Assembly: GCF_033807575.1 (NCBI RefSeq)
Contig: NW_026907799.1
Location: 62,001-126,000, forward strand
Source: Cydia pomonella
Lineage: Eukaryota; Arthropoda; Insecta; Lepidoptera; Tortricidae
Reading direction: 5' to 3'
Length of the DNA stretch: 64,000 nucleotides
Under the pieces are notes generated by a model. It saw only the letters and a program-made list of their open reading frames with translations, did no database searches and was not told the DNA's origin. Within the stretch, counting starts at the first letter, position 1; each line of letters starts with the position of its first letter. A program made the position numbers and the translations under genes. This document shows, in pieces, positions 17,618-30,990 of this stretch.

Positions 17618-20600
17618 GTATTTATTGGGAGCGTGCACGACTGTCACGCAACCTAGTGTCCGCAAGTCTAGGGGAAAACGTCAATTCACTACATTTTATA
17701 AAACTACTCCAAAACTAAAAACTACTGAACGGATTTTCATACGACTTTCATCTATCAATAGAGTGATTCTTGAGGAAGGCTTAAGTATATAACTTGTTAA
17801 GGTTTTGTGTAAATTGTTTGAAATATAACGATGTTGTCGGAAAAAATCACGCTGGCTAGGAGCTTTAATCGAAAACGCTGCCTAATCCGTTTGAGCTATA
17901 ACGACACAGTGTATGGTGGGGTTGTTTCTCAATTTTCTCATTCATAGGTCTACAAAAAAGTCCGCGATGTTATATGTCTTATCTTTTAAGGATAACTTAC
18001 TATATATATTCGTAACTTCTAGAAAAAGATCACGTAATATGTGGCATTTGCAAAGCTTTTTACATGGATACATTATTAACAATTATCAAAATAAATATGT
18101 TAGTTATATTAAGCATTTCATACAGCTTACAATGGTCCCTTACACCATACAATTTAAATGAATATTTCAGGAGTAATCGTAAATCAAAGTTTCATTTCGA
18201 GCCATGTAATTGTACGAAATGTTAAAAACGCTATCCGCAGTTAGTTTAAATTTTTACCACCTTATGCGCTGGGATCGCTTTACTTACCCCCACCATGCAC
18301 TTCGCACGGTCCCAATATAAGACCTGTAATATAAGATAGTTTACTAATGTAGTTTTATAAGTGTCTTGTAACTAACAATCTGTGGATAGGAGGAATCTGA
18401 AAATAAATAATTTTTATTTTTTTATTAAGAGGGAAGTATACCACGTGTCCGTACAAGAAGAGAAAACGTTTTTCCACTTCTAAATATTTTCTATTCTCCC
18501 TGATTTTTAAGTATATTATTGACACAATAAAAATCTAGGTTAATAGGTTTCCTTTTTTTCTAAATTTGCAAAAAAAAAGAAATATAATAAAAGCGGAATT
18601 TATACACCTGGAATATATTATGCTGAAGCGATCAACATCAAAATCAAAGTGATTTGTTAAGATTTGGTTAGTGGAAACCTGGAAACCGTTTTCTCCAGAA
18701 ATGGAATTTCACAGAAAAATGACCGTTACTTTGTTAGATTCAAAAAGCTATTCTTCCCTCTTAAAGTCTTTCGGTATAAATTTAAGGAATTAAGTTGCCT
18801 TAAATACCTAATCAGCACAGCTATTCGACACGTATTAAGATATTGTTTTATACATAGTTACTATGTACCTATCTACAAAATTGGTATCGCTTTTATAGTA
18901 GCTGTGCTTGCGGCTTGGCCATTTGCATTTTGGTCTGTGTCGATTAGCCCTCTGCCCAGTTTTAGGGATTCCCTTCTCTTCCCAAAAATAAGGTACAGTC
19001 AAGGTATTAAAAAACGACACGGACAAAGTGCCCAAAAATATGTATACACGACCTTATTGCCTATACATTAAAGTAGTGTGTACATATTTTTGGCACGTTG
19101 TCCGTGTCGATATTTAATACCGTGACTGTACCTGTTTTGCTCAAAATAAGTTGAGTAGTCTACTCGTACAAGTAATACCGGTGGCTCTGTGAGATGTAGA
19201 TAGACTACGCGAACTCCGACGGCTCCGCCATTTTGCAAATTTTCCAAAAACTGAATCGACAATAATTTATACCAATATCGAAATGCGCCCTGTAGAGGGG
19301 AAGAACAGGACAGCCGTACATAAGCATTTTTTACTCACGCTGAAACGGAGCTCGCTCTAGCTCGGTTAATGATAGTAGGGACTCGTGTGTATTTTTCTTT
19401 GGAGCCTTCGCAACTAGTCGGTATCTGTAGCCATCTTTCTCTGGCCAAATGTAAAATGTAACGCAATAAACGATTGCAAAACTGGTCTATCTTAATTTCC
19501 AAAAGTATCTACTCGTATACGGCCACAATGTCGAAGGCATGGCCTTAACGTACATATATGGTATGTATATACTTATATGACGACAAAATTTTAGATAAGT
19601 AAACAATATAGGTACATATTCATAAGTGAAAAAAATAATGCTATTATTTTTAAATTAGGCTCCAAAACATTGCCAGCGCTATAGGTCTAGTAGGCGAGAA
19701 TATAGTCAGGCTATTTTTTGTTCAAACCTGTAGTTCTTTGGGCGATTGCAACCAACAGCCACTATGGCTAAATGTAACAATGAGCGATTGCAAAACTGGT
19801 CTATCCATTTCCAACTGCATCTCGTACCTATACGGCTATGTCGAAAGTTCTTACTGCTCTCATTGTTAATATGATTGATGGTGATGTGCCAACCGGCCGC
19901 CTCATCAGGCTCGTGAGAGGTACCATCGTAGTGACCATTTCTAAACCTTATTGCAAGGATATAAGGTCCATCGATGGTTAGTTACGTGTTGTTAGTACTT
20001 GGGGCTATTATTGCCAACAGCCAGCCAGTCTAACACCCGTAGTACCATCGTTCTGTTTCCCTTTACTAAAAACCTATAAGATAAGTATTTATTTGTTTAT
20101 AATTTTTTTTTACTCCTCGCTAACTTTAGCAAGGTGGATTCTGCCAATGTCACTTGTGCGGACTTTTGACTTCTGAGTAGACAATGTTCGGTAAAATTTT
20201 GATTTTTAAATTATTATTTTCCTTTTATAAAAATATGTATTGTAAAATGTCTAGCCTAAGACTGAAAATAAAAAAAATCTTAAAAACATTTGACACAAAC
20301 CATTTAATTTTCAATTTTCAATTTATTTATTTCAGATTTTTTACATCTCATGGATAAGTAGAAATCATTCTAAGATTTTTAAGTTTTAAAACTTTTAATA
20401 CACATTTTTAAACTTGAAACGTATGTCTTACACTGAGTATAATCACGCATGTGTATTATTATATACAAAGTACATTTACAATGCAATGTTAATTAATCCT
20501 ATTAATTACGAATAATCATTTATGCTTAATTAATCGAAACTATTATTACCAATGACTCAATGTTTACCACCGGAACGGAACGCCGTGACTAAGTTACCGA

Positions 20601-20633
20601 GATTCATCCAAATAAACGAACAAACTAACAGAA
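17618..20633. other. Unassigned sequence with a diverged direct duplication
   Basis: Apart from the foldback at 18,992, a diverged repeat GCGATTGCAAAACTGGTCTATC/ACGATTGCAAAACTGGTCTATC recurs at about 19,465 and 19,782 with partly matching flanks. No gene recognised. Confidence 0.5.
18992..19133. repeat. TACAGTC foldback family, copy 2
   Basis: Best copy: GGTACAGTCAAGGTATTAAA with inverted TTTAATACCGTGACTGTACC, inner arms CGACACGGACAA / TTGTCCGTGTCG. Confidence 0.85.
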
Positions 20634-21159
20634 CACCCGAATAGGGATTGCAAACCGGATTGATTTTCAATCCGGCCGGATCCGGCCGGATTTTGAACAT
20701 AATCCGGCCGGATCCGGCCGGACCGGATCCGGTTTGGTGTAGGGATATTAAAGTTAATTAAATGACACATTTTTTTAGTTTTTTGCGTAATACGTATTCC
20801 TAAATCTATAATTTGAAGTTAATAAATAACTTCTTAACAATAAAATAGAACTTGGTAGTAAAAAGTGTCATAACGTCAATATCACTTTAAATCCAAAATT
20901 TGAAATCGGTAATTTATTATATTTAACCATTCGCAAGTGCTCAAACTTCGTTTACAATTATAAATTTGATTAGTTTCCAAAGCCCGATGATGGGATGTGG
21001 GGTGGGAATTGGAGCTCCTTGAAAGGGCAAGTTTTCGTAACTGTTCTTTGATTGAATTCATTGTAGAGTCTGTATTGGGCCCCATACATTCCACGGCTCT
21101 TCTCTTTCCGCACAGACTCTAAAGTTGACATCCATTCTAGCATAGAGAAATAAGAAATA

Positions 21160-21462
21160 CATAGAGTGCTCACTCCATACATCAGTTTTGGTACCAAAAC
21201 GCTTATTATTTTCGTAGACGACATCCAGCATCGAGTAGCGGAACTCTCAGTACTAGCGGAACTCTATTTTCAACTCCTACGCTTACTCTGGTTATAATAT
21301 TAGCTGAAAATCGTTGAGCATTAGACTTTTTGTTTGCCGCGATTTCTATTGTCGAGTAGCAGTACTGAGAGATCCGCTACGTGACGCTAGATGTAAATTA
21401 CGAAAATAATAGTATTAGTGTTTTGGTAACAAAACCGTTGTATGGAGTGAGCACTCTTGGTC
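21160..21462. repeat. Foldback element nested in the hAT element
   Basis: Long imperfect arms: AGAGTGCTCACTCCATAC with TTTTGGTACCAAAAC at left, and the inverted equivalents at right (GTATGGAGTGAGCACTCT). No coding. Confidence 0.8.
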
Positions 21463-21650
21463 TTCTTTTTGATTCTAGTAACAAAAGAAGATATTTTACT
21501 TTTAGCCAATTATGATATTAAATGCGCTCTAATATTACCTTGCTCTAATTTTTTTGTCCGAGAAAGTAGTAGACTGTATGACTTAAAAAAAAAAAAAAAT
21601 AATAAATAACTTTTTTTTAATTTATAGAATAGTATATTGGTCAAATTATA

Positions 21651-21797
21651 ATGAACAACACACGACACGACGATCTCATGCGAAAAATAATAGAATGTAG
21701 GATTGAAAACCATCGCGGAAAGGGACTCCGTAAGAAAAGTTACATAGATCAAATAAAAAAATTGGCTAGACGTAGAGTAGCATGTACCAGGAGATGA
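21651..21797 (+). pseudogene. LINE reverse-transcriptase C-terminal fragment
   Basis: The frame from 21678 reads RKIIECRIENHRGKG then SYIDQIKKLA, resembling the 'EGK..G.RPR.SYLDQIK' end of RTE-like lepidopteran non-LTR elements. Stop at 21795. A fragment carried inside the hAT element. Confidence 0.6.
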
Positions 21798-22458
21798 AGG
21801 AAATTGCATAAGATTGGATGAAATTGTAAAGACAAAAGATTCTCTCTTAAATTTGAATAGAAAAGAATCTATATTTCATCATATATATACATATATCGGA
21901 GAAAACTAAAGATTATCAATATTATCATATATTCATTCACACATCTTGATCCAACTGTAGTCGGTTGCCCAACTGTAGTTGGTTGAGTACCGCCGACTTA
22001 AACCTGATGCTCATTTGTTTACTTTTAATCTCCTATCACAACATTATGACACGACATTAACCTTCTCTTTAGCATAAATTACAAATGCCTTCCATGGCAT
22101 CTCCATCCGTTAATTTTTCCTTCTATTACAGTATTTATGTAATCGTCAAATCGTGCCACCAACATGAAAGAAGAAGAAATCCTCTTCTGTTCCTAGTCAT
22201 TGTCATAATAAATATATTTTTATCTTACTAAATTTAAACGTTTTCATTCGTTTTTTGTTCTTTTCAACTTCATACCACGCATCCGTCGCCTGTTCCTCAT
22301 CTGAAACGCACAGCGCGTGCTGTATTTAGGCGTTTTTTTATTTTACCGGATCCGGTCCGGATCCGGTGATTTTTACCGGATCCGGTAGCTCCTGAAAAGT
22401 GCCGGATCCGGCCGGATTACCGGATCCGCCGGACCGGATTGCAATCCCTACACCCGAA

Positions 22459-24186
22459 CGAGAAACGTGACTCAGGGTTATCGAAATTTGAAGATCGGCT
22501 ATCTCACATCTCTATCGCTCTTCCATTGGAGTGTCAGGGACGGAATATACGGATTACGATTTTCATATTCTGCGGTTACTTCATTATAGCTATTCATAGC
22601 GTTTCAAAACTATTATATCCAACTTAGTTGCAATTTCACAAGAAATAAGTCCTCTGGGGCCTGCCGCGAAACGAATTTTTGGTGTACGTGGTAGAACCTC
22701 GATATACTGCAACATGAAGATCCGTAAAGAAAGTTGTATCGGTTATCGAAGATCTCATCTTATTGGAAATAGTTCAGGAATTGGTACTGTATATAATTCT
22801 GTGAGCTTTTGCATGCTTTGATATATAGTTCAAAGCAACATTCATACAGTCAGTGGCGATTTTTAAGAGTTTTAAGCTGACTGTCAATGACGACGCTTAA
22901 AAAAATCGTTGACAAGCTTAATCTAATTTGTATTTCCTTTGCTTTGTGTACTGTAGGTAATTTTCTCAGCTGTTAGAAATACAAGCAACCTGATGAGTTC
23001 AATGTGCCTACGCTCTACTGCTGGCTCTACCGTATAACTATGTCATAATTAATTAAGAACTTACAGGAAAGCTGCTGAGTGTTGGGAGATTTCTATAACG
23101 GATTAACGGAACACTACAATGGTCAAACTTTTTGCCGTTTTAAATAGTGTTAGCCGGGTTTCTGAACGTGCCGTAGCTGACAGAAAATAAACAATTTACC
23201 AAAGTGCTTTTACTGTTATTACTAAGTCTAGGAACTTAAAAACACACAGATTTAACAGTTTTAACTAAACATCAGTGGACACTTGGACAGTTAAAGCCCC
23301 TGTTAAATATTTGCAAAAAAATTGGGCACAAGTATGGACACTGTGAATCTCATCTCGCTTAGTGTGGTAGAGCACAGCACACCGGATGTCAATCCAGATC
23401 TAAAGCAGAGCCCAACTAGGGAAGTACCTCAGCCACCTTACAGAAAACCGCAGCCAAATAACACTAGACCCTACTCATAGTGTTGTGTTCCTGCCGGTGT
23501 GTAAGGTTGCCAGAGCTCAACGAGGTTGCGGGGGTGTTAGGGTCGGCAACGCACATGTGATACCTCTGGAGTTGCAGGCGTCCAGAGGCTACGTACTGGC
23601 TTACCATCAGGCGGGCCGTGTGCTTGTGTGCTACCGACGTAGTATAAAAAAAAATAACGAATTGCTAGTTAGACTCGAATGCATATAGCTATGTACATAG
23701 TATAAGCTTCATACTTGACGTAGGCATTTTGGCATGAAAACTTAGCGTGGTCCGATTCTAACATAGTGGAATTAGTGGACGATGGTATAAAATATCCTTA
23801 CCACCAAGCCCCAGAAAAGTCGGCATGGCTAAACTAAATTAACACCAAGTATAGCAAAAAAGGCCCAAGCTAGACACACTTAACTTATACGGTTATCTTT
23901 AACGACTCTCATCTGCAGATAAGTCGGGAGTTATCAGAGACAGATCTTTTAATTACCTGGTTACATGGTGCGCGAACACGCTTGGGCAATTTTTGTACCA
24001 TACACTTGGGATTGGGATGGTCCAAGTCATGGTCGATTGGTCGCCATGACACACGAGGGATTTAAGAGCGTTTGATAAGCTGGTCTTTAAAAGATGATAT
24101 CTTGGTTCCCAAATAAAAACCCTTGAAAAAACCCAAATACTATTCTCTTCCTAAAAATCTATCCGCTTGCTCTCTTGTCTTAAGCG
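22459..24186. other. Unassigned sequence
   Basis: No gene seen; includes repeat D at 23,474. Confidence 0.4.
23474..23657 (-). repeat. Interspersed repeat D, copy 1
   Basis: Contains GTTAGGGTCGGCAACGC, CTTACCATCAGGCGGGCC and CTACCGACGTAGTATAAAA. Opposite orientation to copies at 45,155 and 60,986. Confidence 0.75.
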
Positions 24187-24335
24187 AAGTTTAGATTAGC
24201 AAGAACTTGCATGCAATTTTCATTACATTGTGGTGTCTGATGAAACTTTTGAATACAGTTTACCTTAGCAGTCGGTAATGTAACTTAAATTGCATGCAAA
24301 TTCTTGCTAGTCTACGCCTCACTTTATACCACTAC
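24187..24335. repeat. Foldback element
   Basis: TAGCAAGAACTTGCATGCAA at left; TTGCATGCAAATTCTTGCTA at right. Confidence 0.78.
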
Positions 24336-24365
24336 ATCGAAACTCGCAACTCTCCTAACCTAAAG

Positions 24366-24590
24366 GGTCTCACCAAATCTATCGCGGAATCGGTAAAAGC
24401 CGTTAGAAAAAAGCTATATGTCCCCGCAATAAGAGCTGAAAGTGCGTCGTTCGTCTCGGATTGGCTCGGCCGACGCCTGCCGACGCGTCGACGTCTTTTT
24501 CGTTCCTATTTCGTAGATATAAAGCTTTTTTCTATCGGCTATTGCCGATTCCGCGTCGATAGACGAAAGGAGACCCTGCGCAACCGTCTA
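24366..24590. repeat. Foldback element
   Basis: CTATCGCGGAATCGGTAAAAGCC at left against GGCTATTGCCGATTCCGCGTCGATAG at right, plus AGAAAAAAGCT / AGCTTTTTTCT. The 110-codon frame crossing it is chance. Confidence 0.78.
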
Positions 24591-25060
24591 TCGAACTTTT
24601 TTAAAGCTGGTTGGGACTTCATCTAGCTAGGTAAACTTATCTACTCTATGCCGTGGTATTCACAAGCACTGTTGTATATTACACTCTGGCTTGGAGACAT
24701 TCAACTCCCATGCTCCGCTGCAACGTGACGAAGCCTTCACTATTCCGCCCGCCTGACTGACCGCTTGCTCTCGTGTCTTAGGCCACAAAATTTACAGTTA
24801 GAGTCCGTGACCACGCCGCATCATTTAGTAGACTCATCCATTGACATAATGATTATAGAGATCATTTACCGAGTGCACCCGAACTAAGCTAGTAATCATT
24901 TATATTTGTCAAGATACGTAATCTCGTGTGTATTGGCCTTAAATCTGCAACTCTTAACTAAGAGGCTCCATACATGGTACAATTCATCTTTACAATCCGT
25001 CGATACAGATCGATCGAAACGATTGATAGTGTATATAACGAAGATAATTTACTTACTCGA

Positions 25061-25384
25061 AGCGCTGGTGGCCTAGCGGTAAGAGCCTGCGACTTTCAAT
25101 CCGGAGGTCGCGGGTTCAAACCCCGGCTGGTACCAATGAGTTTTTCGAAACCTATGTATGATATTCATTTGATATTTACCAGTCGCTTTTCGGGGAAGGA
25201 AAACATTGTGAGGAAACTGGACTAATCCCAATAAGGCCTAGTTTATCCTCTGGGTTGAAAGGTCAGATGGCAGTCGCTTTCGTAAAAACTAGTGCCTACG
25301 CCAATTATAAGGGATTAGTTGTCAAGCGGACCCCAGGCTCCCATGAGCCGTGGCAAAATGCCGGGACAACGCGAGGAAGAAGGA
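25061..25384 (+). repeat. tRNA-headed SINE family B, copy 2
   Basis: Closely similar to 7671-8005 over head, body and GAGGAAGAAG tail. Differences include GGTGGCCTAGCGG in the head and GGGGAAGGAAAACATTGTG in the body. Confidence 0.85.
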
Positions 25385-26834
25385 GATTTACTCAATCGAA
25401 GACGATATCGGAAATCGCAACAAAAACCCGTTCATTCAATCATAAATATCGTAACGATGACGACATTGTGTGGCTCTTTGCGATGAACGATTAGATTTTT
25501 ATCTCATTCATATGCAGGCGCTTGTAGCGACCCATTGCTACGGAGCAATACACGTGTATTGACTGGCATTTTCGAAGCGACCGATCGTCACGATTTTCGT
25601 GAGGCTGATCGAAACGATTAATCGTATGGAGCCCCTAAACTAAGTAACGAAAACAATAGCCGATCAAATAAAATATATATTAAATTGCGTTCGCCGTAGA
25701 AACCGGTAATATCATACTTATATATATATATATATTATTAAGGTGTAAATGTTTATTCAATCACCCAAACGCACGAAGACGCAGATACCTAGTTAGTTTT
25801 CGGGATTAAACAGGAACCTTTTTATTGCTTGGATTATTCCTCGCGGGGGTGAGGCATTTAATATGAACGACAAGCAAGTCTTATAGCCTGACTCGAATAT
25901 AGCATCTCATTTAAATGCAGTTAATAATACGAGTAGCGTAGCGTCATAAGATGGGGGGTGAGACGCCTCGGTATGAATCATACATCCGTATTCGTACGAT
26001 AATTGTACAGTCGCCACCGGATATATCAAAGCGGTCAAGGTGCTCACAAATATCTGATCATGTAGTCTATTGTATAGGCGAAAGAACATGTCTAGTCAAT
26101 TTAGTAACATTTTGAGTAAGCGCGTTTTGAACATTTGTTACCCGTCTTAACGATGTTCAAAATGTACGTTGATTCCGTGATCAATTTTTTTAATGTAATG
26201 TTGTGTTAATATATTATACGGTAGTCACAGAAGATGTAAGTAGTTCATTAAGAGCTCTGCATTTTGAGATTAAAATCTGATTTTCAGAAAAAAGTGACTA
26301 GGCATGTTCTTTCCGTGTTGTATAGTATCTCAAACCGACGCAGCGCAACGCTAAAACGCTCATTGCATTTATGCAGATTGAGCTTATTTATACATAAACG
26401 TTTAAAATTTCTATCGGATAGTAGATATCGATTGTAACGAATCAAAGTCCTTGGTAAAACCAATTACTTTTATTTTACTCCAAGTTATTACTCCAACACC
26501 CTTAAACAATCTTAACACGCAGTAGCCTTTGTACTAAATGTTACTGGTTCAAGCGCCATAGCGAGAATGCCCCTTCCACCCCATGGTACGTTATATTTTT
26601 GTATAATTCATCATTAGAACCGCTAGGAGAGAAGGGCAATTTTCGCGACTACCTACATTAACAAATATTCGGGTAAACCCAGATTGCGTCTAGGTATATT
26701 GCCTCTGGCAGAACTGACTTATTTAGTTCCTCGAATCTAATATTGTGTCATCCGGATGTTATATATTTATTTATGCAATTTGGGCCGCTGCTTAATATAA
26801 TATCACTATACTCCTGTCGAGGTTCCTTTTTTTT

Positions 26835-26949
26835 CTATACGATGGAAGCCCAATAGGCAGCGGTGTTGACAGCCCTGGCTGTCGCGTCCCTCAGATCCAT
26901 CTCCGAGCAGTGATGCGGGCACGCCAGTAGATGTGCTACGGTTTGCGTT
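26835..26949 (-). pseudogene. Non-LTR polymerase C-terminal fragment between inverted repeats
   Basis: Minus strand reads TQTVAHLLACPHHC, then DATARAVNTAAYWASIV and TAG, the usual end of an RT-linked domain. It is bracketed by perfect 16-bp inverted repeats (26815-26830 and 26950-26965, TGTCGAGGTTCCTTTT). Confidence 0.72.
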
Positions 26950-27007
26950 AAAAGGAACCTCGACACGAAAAGAAGAAGACTATACTCCTATAATTATTGT
27001 CGTTTCT

Positions 27008-27150
27008 TAGACATAACGAGCTCGTTCGATCCTAATAGGTGAAAAATGGTCCAAAACTTTCCATACATTTTTCGATCCTTCTGCCGTCATACAAATAATG
27101 GAAATAAATCTTGGGGCAATTTTCACTTTTTCCTATTAGGATCGAAATAG
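27008..27150. repeat. Foldback element
   Basis: TTCGATCCTAATAGGTGAAAA at left; TTTTTCCTATTAGGATCGAAA at right. Confidence 0.75.
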
Positions 27151-28969
27151 CTCCTGATTCGGCTGATCCTGAGTAGAAAAACATTAAAATGTTTAAAATA
27201 AAATTGTGTAGTACACACTTACACAACTTTCAACGAAATGGCCCGATTATGTCTATCCAACATATTGTTTCATTTTGGTGTGGAGACCTGTATTTATTGA
27301 AACATATAATAATCTCCTAGTACTTCTTCGTTCAAGGGCACTTGGACAGTCACGATGTTTCAGAGAATAGTCGATCAACGAAATTACACAAAATGCGTCA
27401 TCGGTGAAAGGGCGGTTGACCAATGGCGTAAGCTGACGATCCTTTTGATGCCATCGCTTACCTTCGAGCATAAGTACATAGTTATAAAGAATCATGGTGA
27501 CGTATCGATTTGTCTGACTGTAGCATTTTAAGTTTTATTGGACCGTAGCTGCAACGAATATTCATGATTTATAATCGTAATTGGATAATGGATAAGCTTA
27601 CCTACAATCACTTATGAGTAGTCATAAATTTACAAATATATTATCTTAAGCTAATTATCACAGCAATTTATTTATGCTATTATAATTATTCTTAAAATAT
27701 CCTAAGATTTAGTTGCAATCCATGTTAGATTACCTGAAGTGCTAACTAATATTTAGCATACATAGGTAGCATAACTAGCATACATTTAACATTCATGTGG
27801 GCGCGTAGCTAAAGACTCGAATTATGAGTATTTCAACCATCATATAGGTATTCCTGTCAGATAACACCACTGCTGAACTTAAAAGCCTTCCCCAATGATG
27901 GCCACAGTCCGTCCCGTCCATTTATTTATTAGACTGTCGCAATCTTCACCTTGTCTTAATTTCTTAGTTGATTTACAAGTTTTACAACCACTGTAAATTG
28001 AATACCCCAAATACGCTAGGCATCATACAGATTTGTAGTGTGACAGGTATGGTAGAAATATAGCATAAGTTAATGTTTCATAACACCGCATGTTCAATAT
28101 AAACCATCCGTTCAGTGTCGGCGGGCTGGTGTTTATCTCGTTATATCAACAGCTTGCAGCTGGCCTACATTCACAACACTAACCCACCACGACAGCCAAC
28201 AATCTATACTCTTCTTGACTTCTGATAACCTACAGTTCCCTGAATTCCATAGCTCAGGATACGCTAGACACTTGCTCACAGACGATTACGAAGTTTTCTG
28301 TTATTATGCGTAACTTGCGCAAGAGTCAATGTTGGCGGGTGTCGACGCGTCGCGCCATCTATCGGCATTGTCCGCAACTATGTGAGCGCTTGTGTTGCTT
28401 AATGGTTCATGAATTGGCCACACAAGCTTACTGTCATATTGTAGTACTAGATTGATTCAGATGAGACTTGTTTTGACAGTTGATATGGAAATGCAAACTG
28501 GTGTCAATCAAGACTCAAATCAGGGGACTTCGGAAGAGGGGTCGCGCTGTATTTAATGAAATCCGTTTTTTAGTTAAGTACTTATATTATACTAAATGGT
28601 TTTTTTTAACAATTTACTCTAATTCTTTACTTATAAGAAAAATGTTGTCTTTATTAATGTTGCGTATATTGAATAGTTAACATTATTGTGTCTATTGTAC
28701 TATGCGTTTCTAATTTATAGCAGCAAATGCATCCTACCAAAAAATATTTACCTCTACTTATTCCGAGGTAATGTGACAAAACTAGCAAAAACTGTTCTCG
28801 ACATATGTTCAACTTTAAAATTCTTATAAACATTCTTTAAATTCCAAAGATGTTCTTTCGGCACATCTGTCCTGGGGAAACTCAATACTCTGCCACATGC
28901 GCCTGATCAACTGATGTGTAAAATCTTTACTGAAGCCCCACTGCTGCTCGGTGCCAGCCTGCTGTCTAA

Positions 28970-29862
28970 TGGCCTATTTATACATTGATTAGTGTTAAGT
29001 GCGAGTTCATACATTTTTTATTCGTATTTAGTAGCAAATCCTGGCAAGGTCGCCATCAAATAACAAGAGTCTTCTTCTTTGCCTAGCCTTATCCCATGTC
29101 ATTTGGGGTCGGCCCTCCTCGTCATTCTTGGCCAGGCGTATCTGTCCTGGGTCGTCCAGACATTTATTTGAGCTTTGTTAAGGTCGTTGTTAATGACGGA
29201 CATCCATGTCGTAAGGGATCTACCTCTGCCCGATATTTTGGAGCCAACGTTGATGCTCAGGACTTATCTAGTCATGTGATCTTCTGGCTTCCTCATGACA
29301 TGGCCATACCATTTTAGGCGCGATTCGAAGAGCTTATCTTCTATGGGCCGGATCTTAATGCTGCCGCGGATGTGCTCGTTTCTAACCCTATCAAGTAGAG
29401 TGACATCTCCTGCACACCTCAACATATTCATTTCTTTGGTGTGCAGTTTTGTGGTATGGACCTTCTTCAAAGGCCAATATTCAGCGCCGTAAGTGAGAGC
29501 CGGTCGGATTGCGGATTTGTACACCTTTCCCGTTCACACGCACCGGTATTCTGAAGGAAAAGGTGTACAAATCCGCAATCCGATAACAAGAGTGATATAT
29601 ATACAATCAAATAAGAAGAGTGAGCTTGTTACATTGTTTCGAGCAGGGACGAGTAGTATGTAGTAAAACACCTTGTGTGATAGTATAAGAACGTATATTC
29701 TCTAAAAACCTGCCTATATATATAGGTTAGGTTGCGCTGACACAAGCAATATGCGTTTATGTCGCAGTAAACCATAGTGTCACTGCTAAACACGAAAAGT
29801 GGCTAATTGCCATATTATAGTACGAACTCGCACTTAACTCTCATCAATGTGTAAACAGGCCC
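28970..29862. mobile_element. Harbinger-like element carrying a LINE fragment
   Basis: 893 bp with inverted ends related to GGGCCTGTTTACACATTGA and TAA target duplications (28967-28969, 29863-29865). Interior is an RTE fragment at 29,099-29,533. The same terminus appears alone at 35,560. Confidence 0.75.
29099..29533 (-). pseudogene. RTE-type LINE reverse-transcriptase C-terminal fragment
   Basis: Minus strand reads YKSAIRPALTYGAEYWPLKK, then ESRLKWYGHVMRKPEDHMTR, a TAA in place of a glutamine codon (29264-29266), and on to DPK followed by the normal stop at 29099. This is the classic C-terminal motif order of RTE-like polymerases. The frame is otherwise intact past the nonsense codon. Non-functional fragment. 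Confidence 0.88.
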
Positions 29863-30990
29863 TAAGGACTTGCAAACATCGTAGTATTTTCAATAGTCCA
29901 TAAATAACCGACACGCTATTGCCAAATGGTTATTGCAAAGGAAAAAACTAAATTGGGAAATTGTTTCGGTAATATCATTCCATAAAAGTGACGTCACGCA
30001 CGGAGTTCCAACTTGTTATAAAGGCACAATAACAAATAGGTATTTCATTTTTGATACAATGCAAGCTTTTATCGCTGAATTTACTTTTCTTTCAACATGT
30101 AAAACTATACTCGTCAAGACCATTTCAAGAAACCCAAACACAATTTTGTTTCGTTGTTTTATCACAGAGTTTCAATGGCCACCTCCTGTCTCCATCATTA
30201 GATATGCTCGATCGTACCATAACATTGCATTTTCACCCAGCTAGGTTGTAACTTATGTAGGTATGTGAAGATTCAGCTCAATCGAATAATGGGATGTGGG
30301 ACATTTAATAACTTGCAAGATTTGACCCGAACGTATTTAAAAGCTTGTAAACAAACTTCTTTCCTTATCAGCCAGAACAGAAGATACAAACTGGTCAATT
30401 GTCAATACGACGCTGTGTTGGGATAAAGGTGCAACTCTAAATCCGTAACATTAACTTTATTAATACGTTCAGTGTCTATCCATCCTTGTAGAAAACGACA
30501 CTACATTGTTTTGCCAACGTTAACAAAACAAATAATAATCCCATGTTCAGTCTCAGTTTATCCCTATATAGGTTAAAAGTCAAAAAAGCCTGCTCGTGCT
30601 AAAGCCAGTTAAAATTTAAAATCGGCGCATTAAGCATCGCTTCGCTGGCGGAAATTAAACTCGGGAACCGGGACGCGGGGACGTTGCCCTAGATACGGGC
30701 TAGATATTGCAAGGTGGAAAAGACGTAAATGCCAATATCAATGAAAATCATAGGATTTGGTTATTCTGGATTGGTAAGAAAAGGTGAAAGAAGTTATAAC
30801 CACTGATTAGAACACAACCATAACAACATTGGAAATTACACATCATCATGTTCCTATATTCAATATTTAAAAAAATCTCGCAGAGTTTATTTCCGATTGT
30901 TCTCGGGACATAAAGGATTTTCTCTATTATACGATGGTGCCTTTTAAGTATGAATAGATGCATTATGATAGACGAAAGAAAGAAAGAAAG

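Larger units (their letters stand above)
20642..22450. mobile_element. hAT-type element with 8-bp target duplication
   Basis: 1809 bp flanked by exact CACCCGAA copies (20634-20641, 22451-22458). Ends TAGGGATTGCAA / TTGCAATCCCTA. Both subterminal regions are packed with palindromic CCGGATCCGG repeats. The interior carries a foldback (21,160-21,462) and a LINE tail (21,651-21,797) rather than a transposase, so it is nonautonomous. Confidence 0.92.
25385..28966. other. Unassigned sequence
   Basis: Contains a (TA)n run near 25,720, a foldback fragment near 25,990, the LINE tail at 26,835 and a foldback at 27,008. No gene recognised. Confidence 0.4.

Noticed and set aside
24294..24626. 110-codon plus frame as a gene
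   Set aside because: Runs across a foldback element whose arms create the open frame.
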